Shown here one piece after another: positions 52,344-63,091 of a DNA stretch of 64,000 nt (positions are counted from its first letter, which is position 1; each line of letters starts with the position of its first letter). Both the position numbers and the translations under genes were made by a program. This stretch comes from Nilaparvata lugens. Its lineage: Eukaryota; Arthropoda; Insecta; Hemiptera; Delphacidae. A model generated the notes under the pieces. The model made no database searches. It saw nothing but the letters and a program-made list of their open reading frames with translations, and was not told where the DNA came from. Location: the NCBI RefSeq assembly GCF_014356525.2, contig NC_052518.1, positions 102,482,767 to 102,546,766 of the forward strand, read 5' to 3'.

Positions 52344-52407
52344 CATCTACACTCATAAATTTGCACAAAATATTGATGTTTAATCTTGTAATTTCATTTT
52401 ATGCATA

Positions 52408-52413
52408 AATAAA
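52408..52413 (+). terminator. Polyadenylation signal
   Basis: AATAAA 65 bp after the stop codon, in the T/A-rich 3' UTR. No alternative signal closer to the stop was noticed. Confidence 0.8.
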
Positions 52414-55065
52414 TCAGAAAAAAGTATCCATAGACTTGAATTAATTGATTTTTGCAATGTTTCCAAAATATGAAAATATTTTAATAACTATTATTAAAAA
52501 AACTAGACTAGCGTCGTCAAAAATAGTTCGACAAAGAATTATTAAAAGAAAAAGATGTTGATGTTGACAACATGAACGTCTTTTTCTTTCAATTATGGAT
52601 GAATATCACAACATAAAATCAAATTATTAAAGAATAATTATTAACAAGAAGTTCGTCATGGAAAGTTGAATAATAGAGTAAATAATGATGAAGGTATGCA
52701 ACCTTTAATGTTAATGATAATAACTTATTGTTTTAGAGCACTTAAGTTCACTGTGATTTTTGTATATTGAAGTGTATGGGTAAGCCTCACATTAGGAGGT
52801 AAAAAATTTTACAAAAGTGTAAATTTACCAGTGAATATATAACTCATGACATCCGAGAAGCGGGCCCCTGTATGTAGTACCATATCATAAATTAATGCTA
52901 AGTATAATATACAATTCGAGCTCAGTGGCCCGTTTCTCAAAATTTACAAGTTACATATGCACCTGTAAATTTCAACGATATAGGAGACTCTGAATTCACT
53001 TGTGAAACTAGTCACTGTTTTTCAAGAAAGTTCCAAGACTAGAGAAAAAGTGCAATAATTTAAAAAGGTAATTTAAATAACAGCGCATGTTACACATTGT
53101 AGAACATTTAATAAACATTAAGGTCACAACGTTCCTAAGAATAATTGACAATTACAATACCATGATAAACGGGGAGGAGGAATGTACAACATTTTATTTA
53201 TATATAACTAGGGTTAACAGTCACTGTGTAGGTTCCAACAATTAACATAATATTGTGCTTAATTCACGTTGATTTATTGCAATAGCTAGATCGATTATAC
53301 AGCTACACTCTTCCGAACCTATTCAAATTTATAATTTAGAATGTAGAACTTACACTATAAATGGATCGTTTGTAAACGTTGGTCAGTAGGCTAATCAATA
53401 CAATAATGAATAATTCATACGTCAAGTTTATTTAGTTTATATCGAGTATAACTACCTAACGAAGATATATGTATATAAAGTGCATCATCATTTAATGTAT
53501 CAATGAATCAAATTCATGTATATAATTTTCTTTACTGATAACAATCTATTCAACTCCACGATCCAATGAAATTTTATTACAAATAAAGTAGGAGCATATA
53601 GTTTAAAAACAACTACAACTACTATAAACAACTACTGCATTTTATAGCATCAAAAATTCGATGGTGTAAAATAAGTTTTTGTGAGAGAGCATTTCATTTC
53701 AGCTTCTGATACTCTAGCAGGTCTAGCACATGAATATATGAATATTCTAGTCGAAAGAATACGCCTAAGTAGTCAGATTGATAATTACTAAGAAAATCAA
53801 TACAAGAAAGTAATAAAAAATCAAGTCTAAGCTGCCGATTGAGACTTGAACTGTGAAGTTTAATCATGTGCTAAGTCTGCTCTCTAATAAAGTCTTGCTT
53901 ATTAAAATTAAGAAACAGTTATCCATATAAATGCAATTTTTTAGACATTTCAAGGGATAAATCCTACTCTATTTAAACTTAAAACTTGTGCGTAGGTAGT
54001 AATTGTCATCAGGTACCTATCTGAAAAATTCTGACAATAATGAACCTTTGCAATTAGTTTACTGGCTTTTAAAAGGGTTAATAAATGATTCTCTAAAAAA
54101 TATCACATTCCTTTCCAAGTGGACAGTTAAATTACAAGCGCTTTCATTTTATTTTATTCTTCCATTCTGTTTGTACAATCTAAAATGGAAAGCTACAAAA
54201 GTATCAATGAATAGAATTCCCTAATAGGCTACGCATTCATAACATAATGTAAATTTGAACGTACTACTTATAATTAAATAGTATCAGCTAGTATGCTTTA
54301 AAACTAATAGACGATAATTGATTTCATCAATTTGAAACTTAGCATTTAATACTAAAGTAACATCTAAAAATTTAACACTAAAAAAGTAACACTAAATCTC
54401 TACTAAAACAAGTTATATAAAACAATGGAAATTATTTTTTACGGTGAAAGTAATAATTTGTAATAATAAATACATTCAAATTAAATAAAATTAGTATTAA
54501 ATACTCAATATGTCAGTCATTTAGAATAATAATTATTTTCGACATTTGGGATGTTGGATCAATTTATTCATTATTAATTAATTGGAGATTTTTCAAATTA
54601 CAAGAACTGTAAAAATGAAGCTTATAAGGATTAAATTGCTGACATCATAAAACATTGCTTTGAATTTGGTGTTTCTAAATTATCATATCCTTGAATAACA
54701 GCCCATATGTAAAGATTATATCCTAACATTTTAATTACTCCGAAAAATTTAGAATAAGTTGAGCCAGTAAGTATTTAGTACTTTACTATGTGTGAAAAAT
54801 CAATGTTCTATTTTAGAGCTTAATTTTATAAAATTCAAAATTCCAACATTATATACAACGTTATCCAGAATAATTGGATAACACACTCGCACAATGTTAG
54901 CTGATCAACATCGATTTCAAATACTACTAAAACCGGTCGAGGAGTGCACCTATCAACAACAAAAATATGAGAAATTACGGGATTAAAAACTAACTGGAAT
55001 GTTTGTGAAAAAACTACTATATTTGTGAAAAATTTGAAGTAGAATATGTTTACTCGCTGTTTGCT
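52414..55065. other. Intergenic region, no gene identified
   Basis: AT-rich. 52505-52680 contains an imperfect hairpin and the words AAAAATAGTTCGACAAAG and GAAGTTCGTCATGGAAAG also found near repeat families in introns 9 and 17. Elsewhere no long frame, TIR or conserved coding stretch could be supported. The 73-codon frame at 54003-54224 has no recognisable features. Confidence 0.6.
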
Positions 55066-55142
55066 ATAGTGAGATCGAATGATAGACAAGGATAGCAACA
55101 CCAATGTTAATCAAACACTGCCATAATAACGTGGACTCACTA
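55066..55142. mobile_element. MITE family A, fused terminal fragments
   Basis: TATAGTGAGATCGAATGATA joins the left terminus directly to the right portion (GATAGCAACACCAATG, TAACGTGGACTCACTA), so the centre was deleted. Confidence 0.75.
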
Positions 55143-55200
55143 CAGGAGTGAAGATCATTTCGCCATGTTGTACCAGGATCCTGCATAAGGTAAACCATAG

Positions 55201-55390
55201 CCACCTCTAATACAAGGCCCCGGCCTACGATATTGCAACGTCGCAGTGTAGGCCTAGAATCTAATACATGATTGGTGAAGAAGATTTAAAAATACCAGCT
55301 GATCTTTTTCACCAATCATGTAATAGATTCTAGGCCTACGCTGCGACGTTGCAATATCGTACGTAGGCCGGGGCCTTGTATTAGAGGTGG
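55201..55390. mobile_element. Near-perfect hairpin MITE
   Basis: Arms of about 78 bp: CCACCTCTAATACAAGGCCC and its inverse, including GCAACGTCGCAG; loop AAGATTTAAAAATACCAGC. GC-richer than the surrounding DNA and very little diverged. Confidence 0.88.
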
Positions 55391-55499
55391 ACTTGGGTAA
55401 ACTCTAAAATAAGGTATGAGATAGGGTTTTGTAATGAGGGCGTGGATGAGCGATCAGCATATGAAAGTAGTTTATAATCCTTTCCCCTCTTTTTAATTT

Positions 55500-55870
55500 T
55501 GAATATTCTGCCACTTATAAATATATATTTGTTTTTAAGAGTGTTTGGAGATGTTCTCTAATAGGAGTGGCAATGCTGGCACAGTTGTGGATACTATTCG
55601 GTCATCATCACGACATAGTAATAGAGCTCAATTACCAAGACCAAGATCCACCATGTTTCAAAAATCTTTCTTGTTTTTGGGACCCAAATTCTTCAATAAT
55701 TTGCCTGACAATGTTAGATGTTGCCAATCGTATTCCTTGTACAATGGATTGATCAGAGAGTGGCAAGCTAATACACGCAGGCAGGAAGGTTTTAGGGAAT
55801 TTTCCTCATTGGCAGCACAGGTATGTTCTGGTGGTAATGGGAATATTGATTCCTGTGATTAGATCTCATC
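55500..55870 (+). pseudogene. LINE RT C-terminal remnant
   Basis: Frame 55545-55862: HSNRAQLPRPRSTMFQKSFL then LGPKFFNNLPDNVRCCQSYS, matching the conserved GPK.FN.LP block at the end of non-LTR RT ORFs. Confidence 0.7.
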
Positions 55871-55899
55871 CTCGGCCTAGGTGGAATTTTAATAGAGCT

Positions 55900-56200
55900 G
55901 AGTGAAAATCCTACTCTGACAGACTTGAAACTGCCCGTTTCATTCCTCTCCAAGTAAAAAATTATGATCGATTTGTGGGGTTGATTCTCTCTTCAGAAAA
56001 AAAGGCAATCCCAAGAGGGTTTAGAAGAGAGTATGTTCCAGGTTGGAATGAAGAGTGGGACAATCTTCACAAAGAGTTCAACAATACTGGTAACCCCGAG
56101 ACTGCTGACCAGTTGATTCATAACCTCAACAAAGCTAGACAAGATGAGTGGGTGAAGACAGTTGAATCTCTTGATTTCACCACAGTAGCACCACAAGTAA
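55900..56200 (+). pseudogene. Second LINE fragment (endonuclease-RT spacer region)
   Basis: Frame reading KAIPRGFRREYVPGWNEEWD and ETADQLIHNLNKARQDEWVK, a conserved linker between endonuclease and RT in one non-LTR group. It ends where the gypsy composite begins, near 56230. Order relative to the C-terminal fragment upstream shows these are separate insertions. Confidence 0.65.
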
Positions 56201-56523
56201 TATTCCAGCAACACAGTCTCGGAAATTCATCCCTCTCCAAACACCTTTACGTTGACTCTCGGTTTGCTGTTCCCTTGTCTAACTCTTCGTCTACTCTGTC
56301 GTTAACATCAGGTAGCAATAGATCTATTTTGCAGCGACCGAACATCATAAAAGCGGGTGTTTTTCCTGTTGCCCTCTTTGGGGACGTTCTATGAGCGAAT
56401 AGGAACTTAATTAGTTTTTCTTGTAAGGTGGCAGTACTGCAGCGCTGGCTGCTCGGGAATGGCGGCCACCATGACGGGAGGGGCACCGTAGGTGGGGTAC
56501 TGGCCGGGGGGGGGGGGGGGGGG

Positions 56524-57617
56524 GACTTGGGGCATGTAGTAGTCGCCGGCAGCCGGGGGCGGCACAAAGTAGGGCGCGGTGCCGTGGGGTGACATGGATA
56601 TCGGCGATTGTGTTTCCGTGCTGTTGTTTAAAGAAGCCATTTGTTGTGTAAACATCATCGGATTGGGCAAAGGATATCGATTTGAGATGGCCGGAGGGGG
56701 ACTTGGGGCATGTAGTAGTCGCCGGCAGCCGGGGGCGGCACAAAGTAGGGCGCGGTGCCGTCTGGTGACATGGATATCGGCGATTGTGTTTCCGTGCTGT
56801 TGTTTAAAGAAGCCATTTGTTGTGTAAACATCATCGGATTGGGCAAAGGATATCGATTTGAGATGGCCGGAGGGGGACTTGGGGCATGTAGTAGTCGCCG
56901 GCAGCCGGGGGCGGCACAAAGTAGGGCGCGGTGCCGTGGGGTGACATGGATATCGGCGATTGTGTTTCCGTGCTGTTGTTTAAAGAAGCCATTTGCTGTG
57001 TAAACATCATCGGATTGGGCAAAGGATATCGATTTGAGATGGCCGGAGGGGGACTTGGGGCATGTAGTAGTCGCCGGCAGCCGGGGGCGGCACAAAGTAG
57101 GGTGCGGTGCTGTGGGGTGACATGGATATCTGCGATTGTGTTTCCGTGCCGTTGTTTAACGAAGGCATTTGCTGTGTAAACATCATCGGATTGGGCAAAG
57201 GATATCGATTTGAGATGGCCGGAGGGGGACTTGGGGCATGTAGTAGTCGCCGGCAGCCGGGGGCGGCACAAAGTAGGGCGCGGTGCCGTGGGGTGACATG
57301 GATATCGGCGATTGTGTTTCCGTGCTGTTGTTTAAAGAAGCCATTGGTTGTGTAAACATCATCGGATGGGCAAAGGATATCGATTGAGATGGCCGGAGGG
57401 GGACTTGGGGCATGTAGTAGTCGCCGGCAGCCGGGGGCGGCACAAAGTAGGGCTCGGTGCCGTGGGGTGACATGGATATCGGCGATTGTGTTTCCGTGCT
57501 GTTGTTTAAAGAAGCCATTTGTTGTGTAAACATCATCGGATTGGGCAAAGGATATCGATTTGAGATGCCGGGGGGGGGGGGGACTTGGGGCATGTAGTAG
57601 TCGCCGGCAGCCGGGGG
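56524..57617 (-). repeat. 176-bp tandem array, arm 1 (six units plus a partial)
   Basis: Units start at 56524, 56700, 56876, 57052, 57228, 57402 and 57582. On the minus strand one frame of each unit reads MFTQQMASLNNSTETQSPIS then MSPHGTAPYFVPPPAAGDYY. Since 176 is not a multiple of 3, the reading frame rotates from unit to unit, so a single protein cannot use every unit in the same frame. Poly-G runs mark both array edges (about 56505-56524 and 57570-57582). Confidence 0.9.
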
Positions 57618-57759
57618 CTAAACAACTTTCACAAAGATAGTAGAATCATCAAAATTGCTAGAAACCATTAACCTTCAACAGCAGGAAATTAAGAACAGTT
57701 CTACAAATTTCAACAAGTTCAGAGTCAAAATTTCTGATAAACATCTGGCAATGGAATCT

Positions 57760-58240
57760 AACCCTCAAAAGTACAATGAACAATATGAAATAAATATACT
57801 CTGAAATTTAACAAAAATACACATTATCTCTGATGTGGAAACCGGCGACATTCTGATGGTGTTATGTGCACTGCAAAGGACAAATTTTGTAAAACTTTTG
57901 GAGGTAAGAACCATTTTTCTAGAGCATGAAAAAAAATTAGGGAATGCTATAATTGTAAAAGACATTCAGTCTCCCTTCTACACACGTTAAATACTCAATC
58001 TTGATATTTATTTTATTCTAATATTCTACATGTTATGCCGCCTCCCATGCCTACGCAGTTTTACATGTCCAATAATGGACTACCTTAAAATTTTAAAAAT
58101 GGGACTGTCTTCTTTCAGCCTCCCCAACTTCAGACTGCTCCTATGCGCGTCGCAGCAGAAATGTATCCAGTTGATGCATACATGCCTGCTCAAGCACCTC
58201 AGGCATACGAACCGTTGATGTATCCAAACCTGCAGCCTGT
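57760..58240 (+). pseudogene. Spacer: gag zinc-knuckle remnant and Pro-rich exon-like fragment
   Basis: 57865-57970 translates to KTFGGKNHFSRA and, after a stop, KKIRECYNCKRHS, a degraded CCHC knuckle. 58035-58080 and 58121-58245 read PPPMPTQFYMSNNG and, after TTCTTTCAG, PPQLQTAPMRVAAEMYPVDA then YMPAQAPQAYEPLMYPNLQP. The latter resembles an exon of a cellular low-complexity protein with its acceptor still attached. I cannot name the gene. Confidence 0.5.
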
Positions 58241-58307
58241 CCTGCTGTTGAAGGTTAATGGTTTCTAGCAATTTTGATGATTCTACTATCTTTGTGAAAG
58301 TTGTTTA

Positions 58308-58806
58308 GCCCCCGGCTGCCGGCGACTACTACATGCCCCAAGTCCACCCCCCCTCCGGCCATCTCAAATCGATATCCTTTGCCCAATCCGATGATGTTTA
58401 CACAACAAATGGCTTCTTTAAACAACAGCACGGAAACACAATCGCTGATATCCATGTCACCCCACGGCACCGCGCCCTACTTTGTGCCGCCCCCGGCTGC
58501 CGGCGACTACTACATGCCCCAAGTCCCCCTCCGGCCATCTCAAATCGATATCCTTTGCCCAATCCGATGATGTTTACACAGCAAATGCCTTCGTTAAACA
58601 ACGGCACGGAAACACAATCGCCGATATCCATGTCACCCCACGGCACCGCGCCCTACTTTGTGCCGCCCCCGGCTGCACGCGTCTACTACATGCCCCAATT
58701 CCCCCCCCCCCGGCCAGTACCCCACCTACGGTGCCCCTCCCGTCATGGTGGCCGCCATTCCCGAGCAGCCAGCGCTGCAGTACTGCCACCTTACAAGAAA
58801 AACTAA
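58308..58806 (+). repeat. 176-bp array, arm 2 (about 2.5 units) with the 3' end of the coding sequence
   Basis: Inverse of arm 1, ending GQYPTYGAPPVMVAAIPEQP before the gypsy integrase piece. Units differ from arm 1 at scattered positions. Confidence 0.85.
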
Positions 58807-58807
58807 A

Positions 58808-58965
58808 TAAGTTCCTATTCGCTCATAGAACGTCCCCAAAGAGGGCAACAGGAAAAACACCCGCTTTTATGATGTTCGGTCGCTGCAAAATAGATCTATT
58901 GCTACCTGATGTTAACGACAGAGTAGACGAAGAGTTAGTTAGACAATGGAACAGCAAGCCGAGAG
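58808..58965 (+). pseudogene. Gypsy integrase C-terminal fragment, arm 2
   Basis: Reads FLFAHRTSPKRATGKTPAFM and CKIDLLLPDVNDRVDEELVR. Inverse copy at 56240-56405 in arm 1. Ty3/gypsy integrases carry an AYR/HRT...TGxSP(A)...GR pattern here. Confidence 0.75.
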
Positions 58966-59051
58966 TTGAACAACGTGATGGACACGCCTTCGCCGATTTT
59001 GATGTTGCCCCATGGTACCCCACCCTATTTTGTATCGCCCCCGGCACAATA
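58966..59051 (+). repeat. Diverged relative of the 176-bp coding unit
   Basis: Reads NNVMDTPSPILMLPHGTPPY then FVSPPAQY and a stop. It aligns with NNSTETQSPISMSPHGTAPY in the array but differs at many bases, so it is an older copy or a paralogue. The segment from 57975 to 58020 reappears in inverse just after it (59046-59098). Confidence 0.7.
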
Positions 59052-59154
59052 TTAAAATAAAATAAATATCAAGATTGAGTATTTAAGGTGTGTAATCTTC
59101 ATCATAACTTCTAGGATAGAGAGAGTAATTAACATTATGATACTCACCTAATCG

Positions 59155-59355
59155 ATATTGTAATGATTTGATGTATAGGCTAATGATCGATAATGGTTTG
59201 TCTGCAAGATGGCGACCGATGTTGATGTTGTGTTACGAGTCAAGGTGGCTCTTCAATTCAATTATGTATTTCTTTTAATTTGATGTTTATTTGTGTAATA
59301 AACAAGTTTAGTGCAAAATGCATTTTATTTCGAGCTCCACGATGGTTGCAGGTAT
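59155..59355 (+). repeat. Possible 5' LTR of the gypsy element
   Basis: From about TGTAATGATTTGATG to CACGATGGTTGCA, with TGTAATAAACAAG as a polyadenylation-like site. The matching 3' LTR was not found, so the boundaries are a guess. Confidence 0.3.
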
Positions 59356-59423
59356 AGCCTAGAAGCTGGACATTTTTGAACAATTTTTCTTCAGTTTGCA
59401 AGTTTATTTAAAATATTTTCATC

Positions 59424-60000
59424 ATGGGGAGAGAAGTTAAAATCTTCTCAAATATCGGAACAATGGCCGAGTTTGATACTTCTACTGATTGGACTATTTA
59501 TGCTGAAAGACTTGAAATGTACTTTTTAGCAAACGGAATTAACGAAAACAGGAAGGTTGCAGTTTTGCTAACAGTAATTGGTGATGCAGCTTTTCGAACA
59601 ATCCGTAACTTGTGTGATCCGGAATCTCCTTCTACTAAAACATACGCTGAACTTTGTTCCATTCTTAAAAAACAGTTCTCTCCATTTATTTCTGTGTATC
59701 GAAAACGAATTGAATTCTATAATTTGAAACAGCATTCTTCTGAGTCCATTGGAAACTGGTTTGTTCGTTTAAAACAACTGGCGATGAACTGTAAATTTGG
59801 AAAAGCGCTATTTTGGATAGAATTTGTGAAGAGGATGAGTCCAAAACGCTACAAGAAATTCTCGGCATTGCAGTGAAAAGGGAAGGAACCTTAAAGGAAG
59901 TAAAGTCTGAAAGGTCTGAGCAATTTGTAAATAAAATAATGAAAGGTAAGCCCACATCCCAGGTAAAGATCTCACTCACCGGTCATCTTTTGTAAAGGAT
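59424..60000 (+). pseudogene. Ty3/gypsy gag, frameshifted
   Basis: 150 codons open from an ATG at 59424 (EFDTSTDWTIYAERLEMYFL, then NRKVAVLLTVIGDAAFRTI), continuing in another frame at 59813 (GIAVKREGTLKEVKSERSEQ). This is the capsid-like part of gag in the K02A2.6-like gypsy group. A one-base shift near 59820 breaks it. Confidence 0.82.
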
Positions 60001-60049
60001 GGAAATAAATCCAAGAGTACAAGTAACAATTTTAAAAGATCCATTTCAG

Positions 60050-60720
60050 TGAAAAAATGTTTTGCTTGTGGTGAAACTAACCATGATTTTGTCAAGTGCA
60101 AATACAAAACGTACAAATGGAAAAAGTGTAGTAAGGTTGGTCATCTAGCCAAAGTTTGTAGAGCAGTAGACAAGTGGAGGGTGGACAGGTGGATGATTCA
60201 ATTGAATTATTTTCAGTGAATGATTCAGATGTCAAACCGCTTATGATCAATATTGAAATTAGTGGAGTTAAAATTGATGTAGAAAAAGATACTGGAGCTG
60301 GTATTTCAATTATCCCTGAAAACATTTATAATGTATTATTTTTCAAAAATTGAACTGCTTCCAACCAATGTGAAATTTAAAACCTATGTAGGTACTAATA
60401 TTATTCCTGTTGGAAAGTTCAAGAGTTTAATTAAGAATAATGATGTTGAAAAAGAGGCTACTTTCACTGTTGTCAAACACGGAGTTAGGCCATTATTTGG
60501 AAGAGATTTGATTAGTTTGTTCAAGGTTAATGTTTTTGAAATTTGTAATATGAATATTGTTGAAGAGAAAAACAAGTTGATTAGTGAATTTAGTGATTTG
60601 TTCAAGAAGGAATTAGGTCAGTACAAGTTGAGGCAGGTAAATTTAACGTTAAAGGATAATGTGAAACCAATATTCTATAAACCAAGACAAGTAGCTATTT
60701 CATTTAAACATAAAGTCTAA
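60050..60720 (+). pseudogene. Gypsy zinc knuckle, protease and start of RT region
   Basis: CFACGETNHDFVKC is an intact CCHC knuckle; a second (CSKVGHLAKVC) lacks its first Cys. The protease site DTGAGISIIPE is near 60290. The frame 60331-60720 continues through GVRPLFGRDLISLFKVNVF and QYKLRQVNLTLKDNVKPIFY to a stop at 60718. Frame changes between the parts make the polyprotein non-functional. Confidence 0.8.
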
Positions 60721-61450
60721 AAAGAACTTGACCGATTAGAGGCTGAAGGTTGTATTACCAAGGTGGATAATACTGAATGGGGTACACCATTAGTTCCAAT
60801 TTTGACGTTCGTTTGTTAACGAAAACGTTAACAAAATTGTTAACCCAATTTTAACGTTCGTTTGTGTGCTGATTATAAAGTCACTGTTAATAAGTATCTT
60901 GACGATGTAAATCATGTAATGCCTAGAATTGGGCATTTCGTTAACAAACGTTGGGTTTTCGTTAACAAACGTTAACGAAAACGTTAACAAGTATCTTGTC
61001 CTGTTAATAAGTATCTTGACGATGTAAATCATGTAATGTTTAAAATTGAGGAATTTTTTCAAGCACTACAAGGAGGTGAGAAGTTATCTAAACTTGATTT
61101 TTCTAATGCATATAACCAATTGAAATTGGGACATGAAACGAAACAATTACTTGCATGGAGTACACATAAAGGTTTGTTTGTACCTAATAGATTGCCTTTT
61201 GGAGTGAAACCAGCTTGTGCAATTTTTTCAAAAAGAGTTAGAAAGAGTTTTGCTAGGTTTGAAAGGTGTAAAAATTTTTCTTGATGATGTAATTATTACT
61301 GGTAAGGATGATAAAGAGCATTTGAATAATTTAAGATGTGTTTTTACAAAACTTAGAGATTTCGCTTGAATTTTGACAAATGTAAATTTTTGAGAAAAAA
61401 TTTAATATCTCGGACATATCGTTGATTCTGTAGGAATAAGAAAAGATCCT
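60721..61450 (+). pseudogene. Gypsy reverse transcriptase, disrupted
   Basis: RT pieces: KLSKLDFSNAYNQLKLGHET, PNRLPFGVKPACAIFSK and the catalytic FLDDVIITG near 61270-61300, in more than one frame. A GTTAAC-rich insertion and a duplicated piece (AATAAGTATCTTGACGATGT at 60889 and 61003) sit in the fingers region. Confidence 0.8.
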
Positions 61451-62060
61451 AGCAAGGTTTGTGCAATAGAGGAGGCTCCACGGCCTAATGACGTATCTGA
61501 AGTGCGTTCTTTCTTTGGTATGTGTAACCATTACGGTAAGTTTGTTCCAAAACTGTCAACAGTTTTAAATCCTTTGTATAATTTATTGAAAAAGGATGTT
61601 CAATTTGAATAGAATAAAGTGTAAAAATTTTTCATTGAAGTTAAGAAAATAAAGTCATCTGATTTAGTACTAGTCCACTATAATCCTGAATTTCCTGTGA
61701 AACTGATTTATGATGCTAGCTCTCAAGGAATCGCAGGGGTGTTAGTACATGTATTTGAAAACGACATAGAAAAACCAATATGCTTTGTATCAAGTGTTAA
61801 CATCTGCTGAGAAAAATTATTCTGTAATTCACAAAGAAGCGTTTGCTATTTATTGGTCTATTAAGAAATTCTCTCAATACTTGTCGGGTAGAAAATTTAC
61901 TCTTGCAACCGACCACAGACCTTTATTAGCATTGTTTGGTGAAAATAAAGGTATTCCAATGATGGGTGCAAACCGTCTACAGAGATGGGCACTATATTTG
62001 TCTGAATATGATTATGAAATTCAATATGTAAAAGGTAGTAAATGTAGCAAATTATAATGC
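61450..62060 (+). pseudogene. Gypsy RT connection and RNase H domain
   Basis: Reads SFFGMCNHYGKFVPKLST, then RNase H motifs LIYDASSQGIAGVLV, KEAFAIYWSIKKFSQYL and LATDHRPLLALFGEN (the D, E and D catalytic residues are visible). A premature end comes after YEIQYVKGS. Integrase and 3' LTR are missing. Confidence 0.8.
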
Positions 62061-62896
62061 AGTGATTGCCAAGTTGTTGACTCTGAAAGATTAAAAGTCC
62101 TGAATTTGCTGTAACTAGCATATTCAAAAGTGGGACGATTCAGCATCAATCAGTCTGTTCAATTAAAAACCATGACATTTAGCACGGTATTTGAATGAGC
62201 TAAGCTACTTTCAGTAATAATTATTTGGAGCTAGTTTTCGGCTATCAGCAAGATGACACATCATTGTTCACAGTTGCTGACAATTGCTTGTTGCCAAACG
62301 TAAGCTCCAAATAATAATTTCTGTAACTTAGTCTATATAAATACTGACAAGGTTCTTGAACCAAGTTTGAAATTTGAAAAAATTAGTAAGATGGGCTTGT
62401 TTTGATACAATGAGGTAAGGGAAATGTATGCTGTCTTGTCAAATTTATTCTTAATCAGTGAGGCAAGGTTGTGGTGAGTTTTTTTTGTAGAGAATGTTGG
62501 GTAGTTTTGGATAATACTTCCCTACTTCAACGCCCAGTTCATACCTTAAACTAATACAGTAAACTGCCTACATACCTTAACTCATACTCATAGAAGTTAA
62601 GGTAGTACATTAAGTCAGAATGCCAGTACAACATAGCGAAATGATCGTCACTCGTAGCAGACAGTAAACACATTCAGCTTCAAAGTTTTCTCAAATAGTG
62701 TACAATATTAAACAGTGGGAAAATTACATGGGTCAATACCATAACTATAATCGTTAGAAGTGGTACAAATTCTAACAGATAATTCTCATTGTGTAGATAA
62801 TATTCCGGAGTGTTGAAATACCAAGACAGGTATAAAAAAGCATTCCTCCAATAATATAATGAATGCTCAAAAACTATACTTAACAGACATATTGAC
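62058..62896. other. Unassigned sequence with one small inverted repeat
   Basis: AATAATTATTTGGAGCT (about 62214) and its inverse (AGCTCCAAATAATAATT near 62303) suggest a small hairpin element of about 110 bp. Nothing else is recognised. The stretch next to 62896 is presumably the 3' UTR of the minus-strand gene, without an obvious AATAAA. Confidence 0.4.
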
Positions 62897-63091
62897 TTAA
62901 TGACTATTCATTACCGTTTGTGACAATTTTAAGCGTAGTTCCTTCATATTTTTCTCAACCTGGTATGTTTTACACCTCAATTTATCACGCACCGTTCTCT
63001 GTAGCTCCTGAACTTGCAATAGTTCCTGCCTCAAATTTTCATAATCTTCTCGAACTTGAGTGACACTTTCTAGTAGATTCATTACAGTGTC
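62897..63091 (-). CDS. Last coding exon of an unidentified coiled-coil protein
   Basis: Minus strand, 64 codons plus stop (complement of 62897-62899). The acceptor TTCTTCACAG lies just 3' on the + strand (63092-63101). It encodes DTVMNLLESVTQVREDYENL, RQELLQVQELQRTVRDKLR and KTYQVEKNMKELRLKLSQTV: a regular heptad pattern of Leu/Val with charged flanks, without stops or low complexity. It is not transposon-like. Upstream exons must lie beyond 64000, as 63102-64000 is intron-like with a MITE and a LINE fragment. I do not recognise the family. Confidence 0.7.
   Translation of the reverse strand, partial: DTVMNLLESVTQVREDYENLRQELLQVQELQRTVRDKLRCKTYQVEKNMKELRLKLSQTVMNSH

Larger units (their letters stand above)
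56230..59060. mobile_element. Palindromic composite of gypsy pol/gag pieces and a Pro/Tyr-rich coding repeat
   Basis: Two inverted arms (about 56240-57693 and 58243-58960) surround a spacer. Each outer end carries the same gypsy integrase C-terminal piece (HRTSPKRATGKTPAFMMFGR). Next inward is an array of 176-bp units encoding Pro/Tyr/Met-rich sequence, then a shared junction (ACAACTTTCACAAAGATAGT). The spacer contains a gag zinc-knuckle remnant (about 57865-57970) and further Pro-rich coding-like sequence (58020-58240). No intact ORF for mobility. Confidence 0.8.

Noticed and set aside
56407..59060. Long Pro/Arg/Cys-rich frames (up to 192 codons) on both strands of the 176-bp arrays
   Set aside because: Several frames are open only because the unit is GC-rich and repeated; the frame rotates by unit and gypsy sequence is spliced on without continuity. 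Annotated as repeat, not as a gene.
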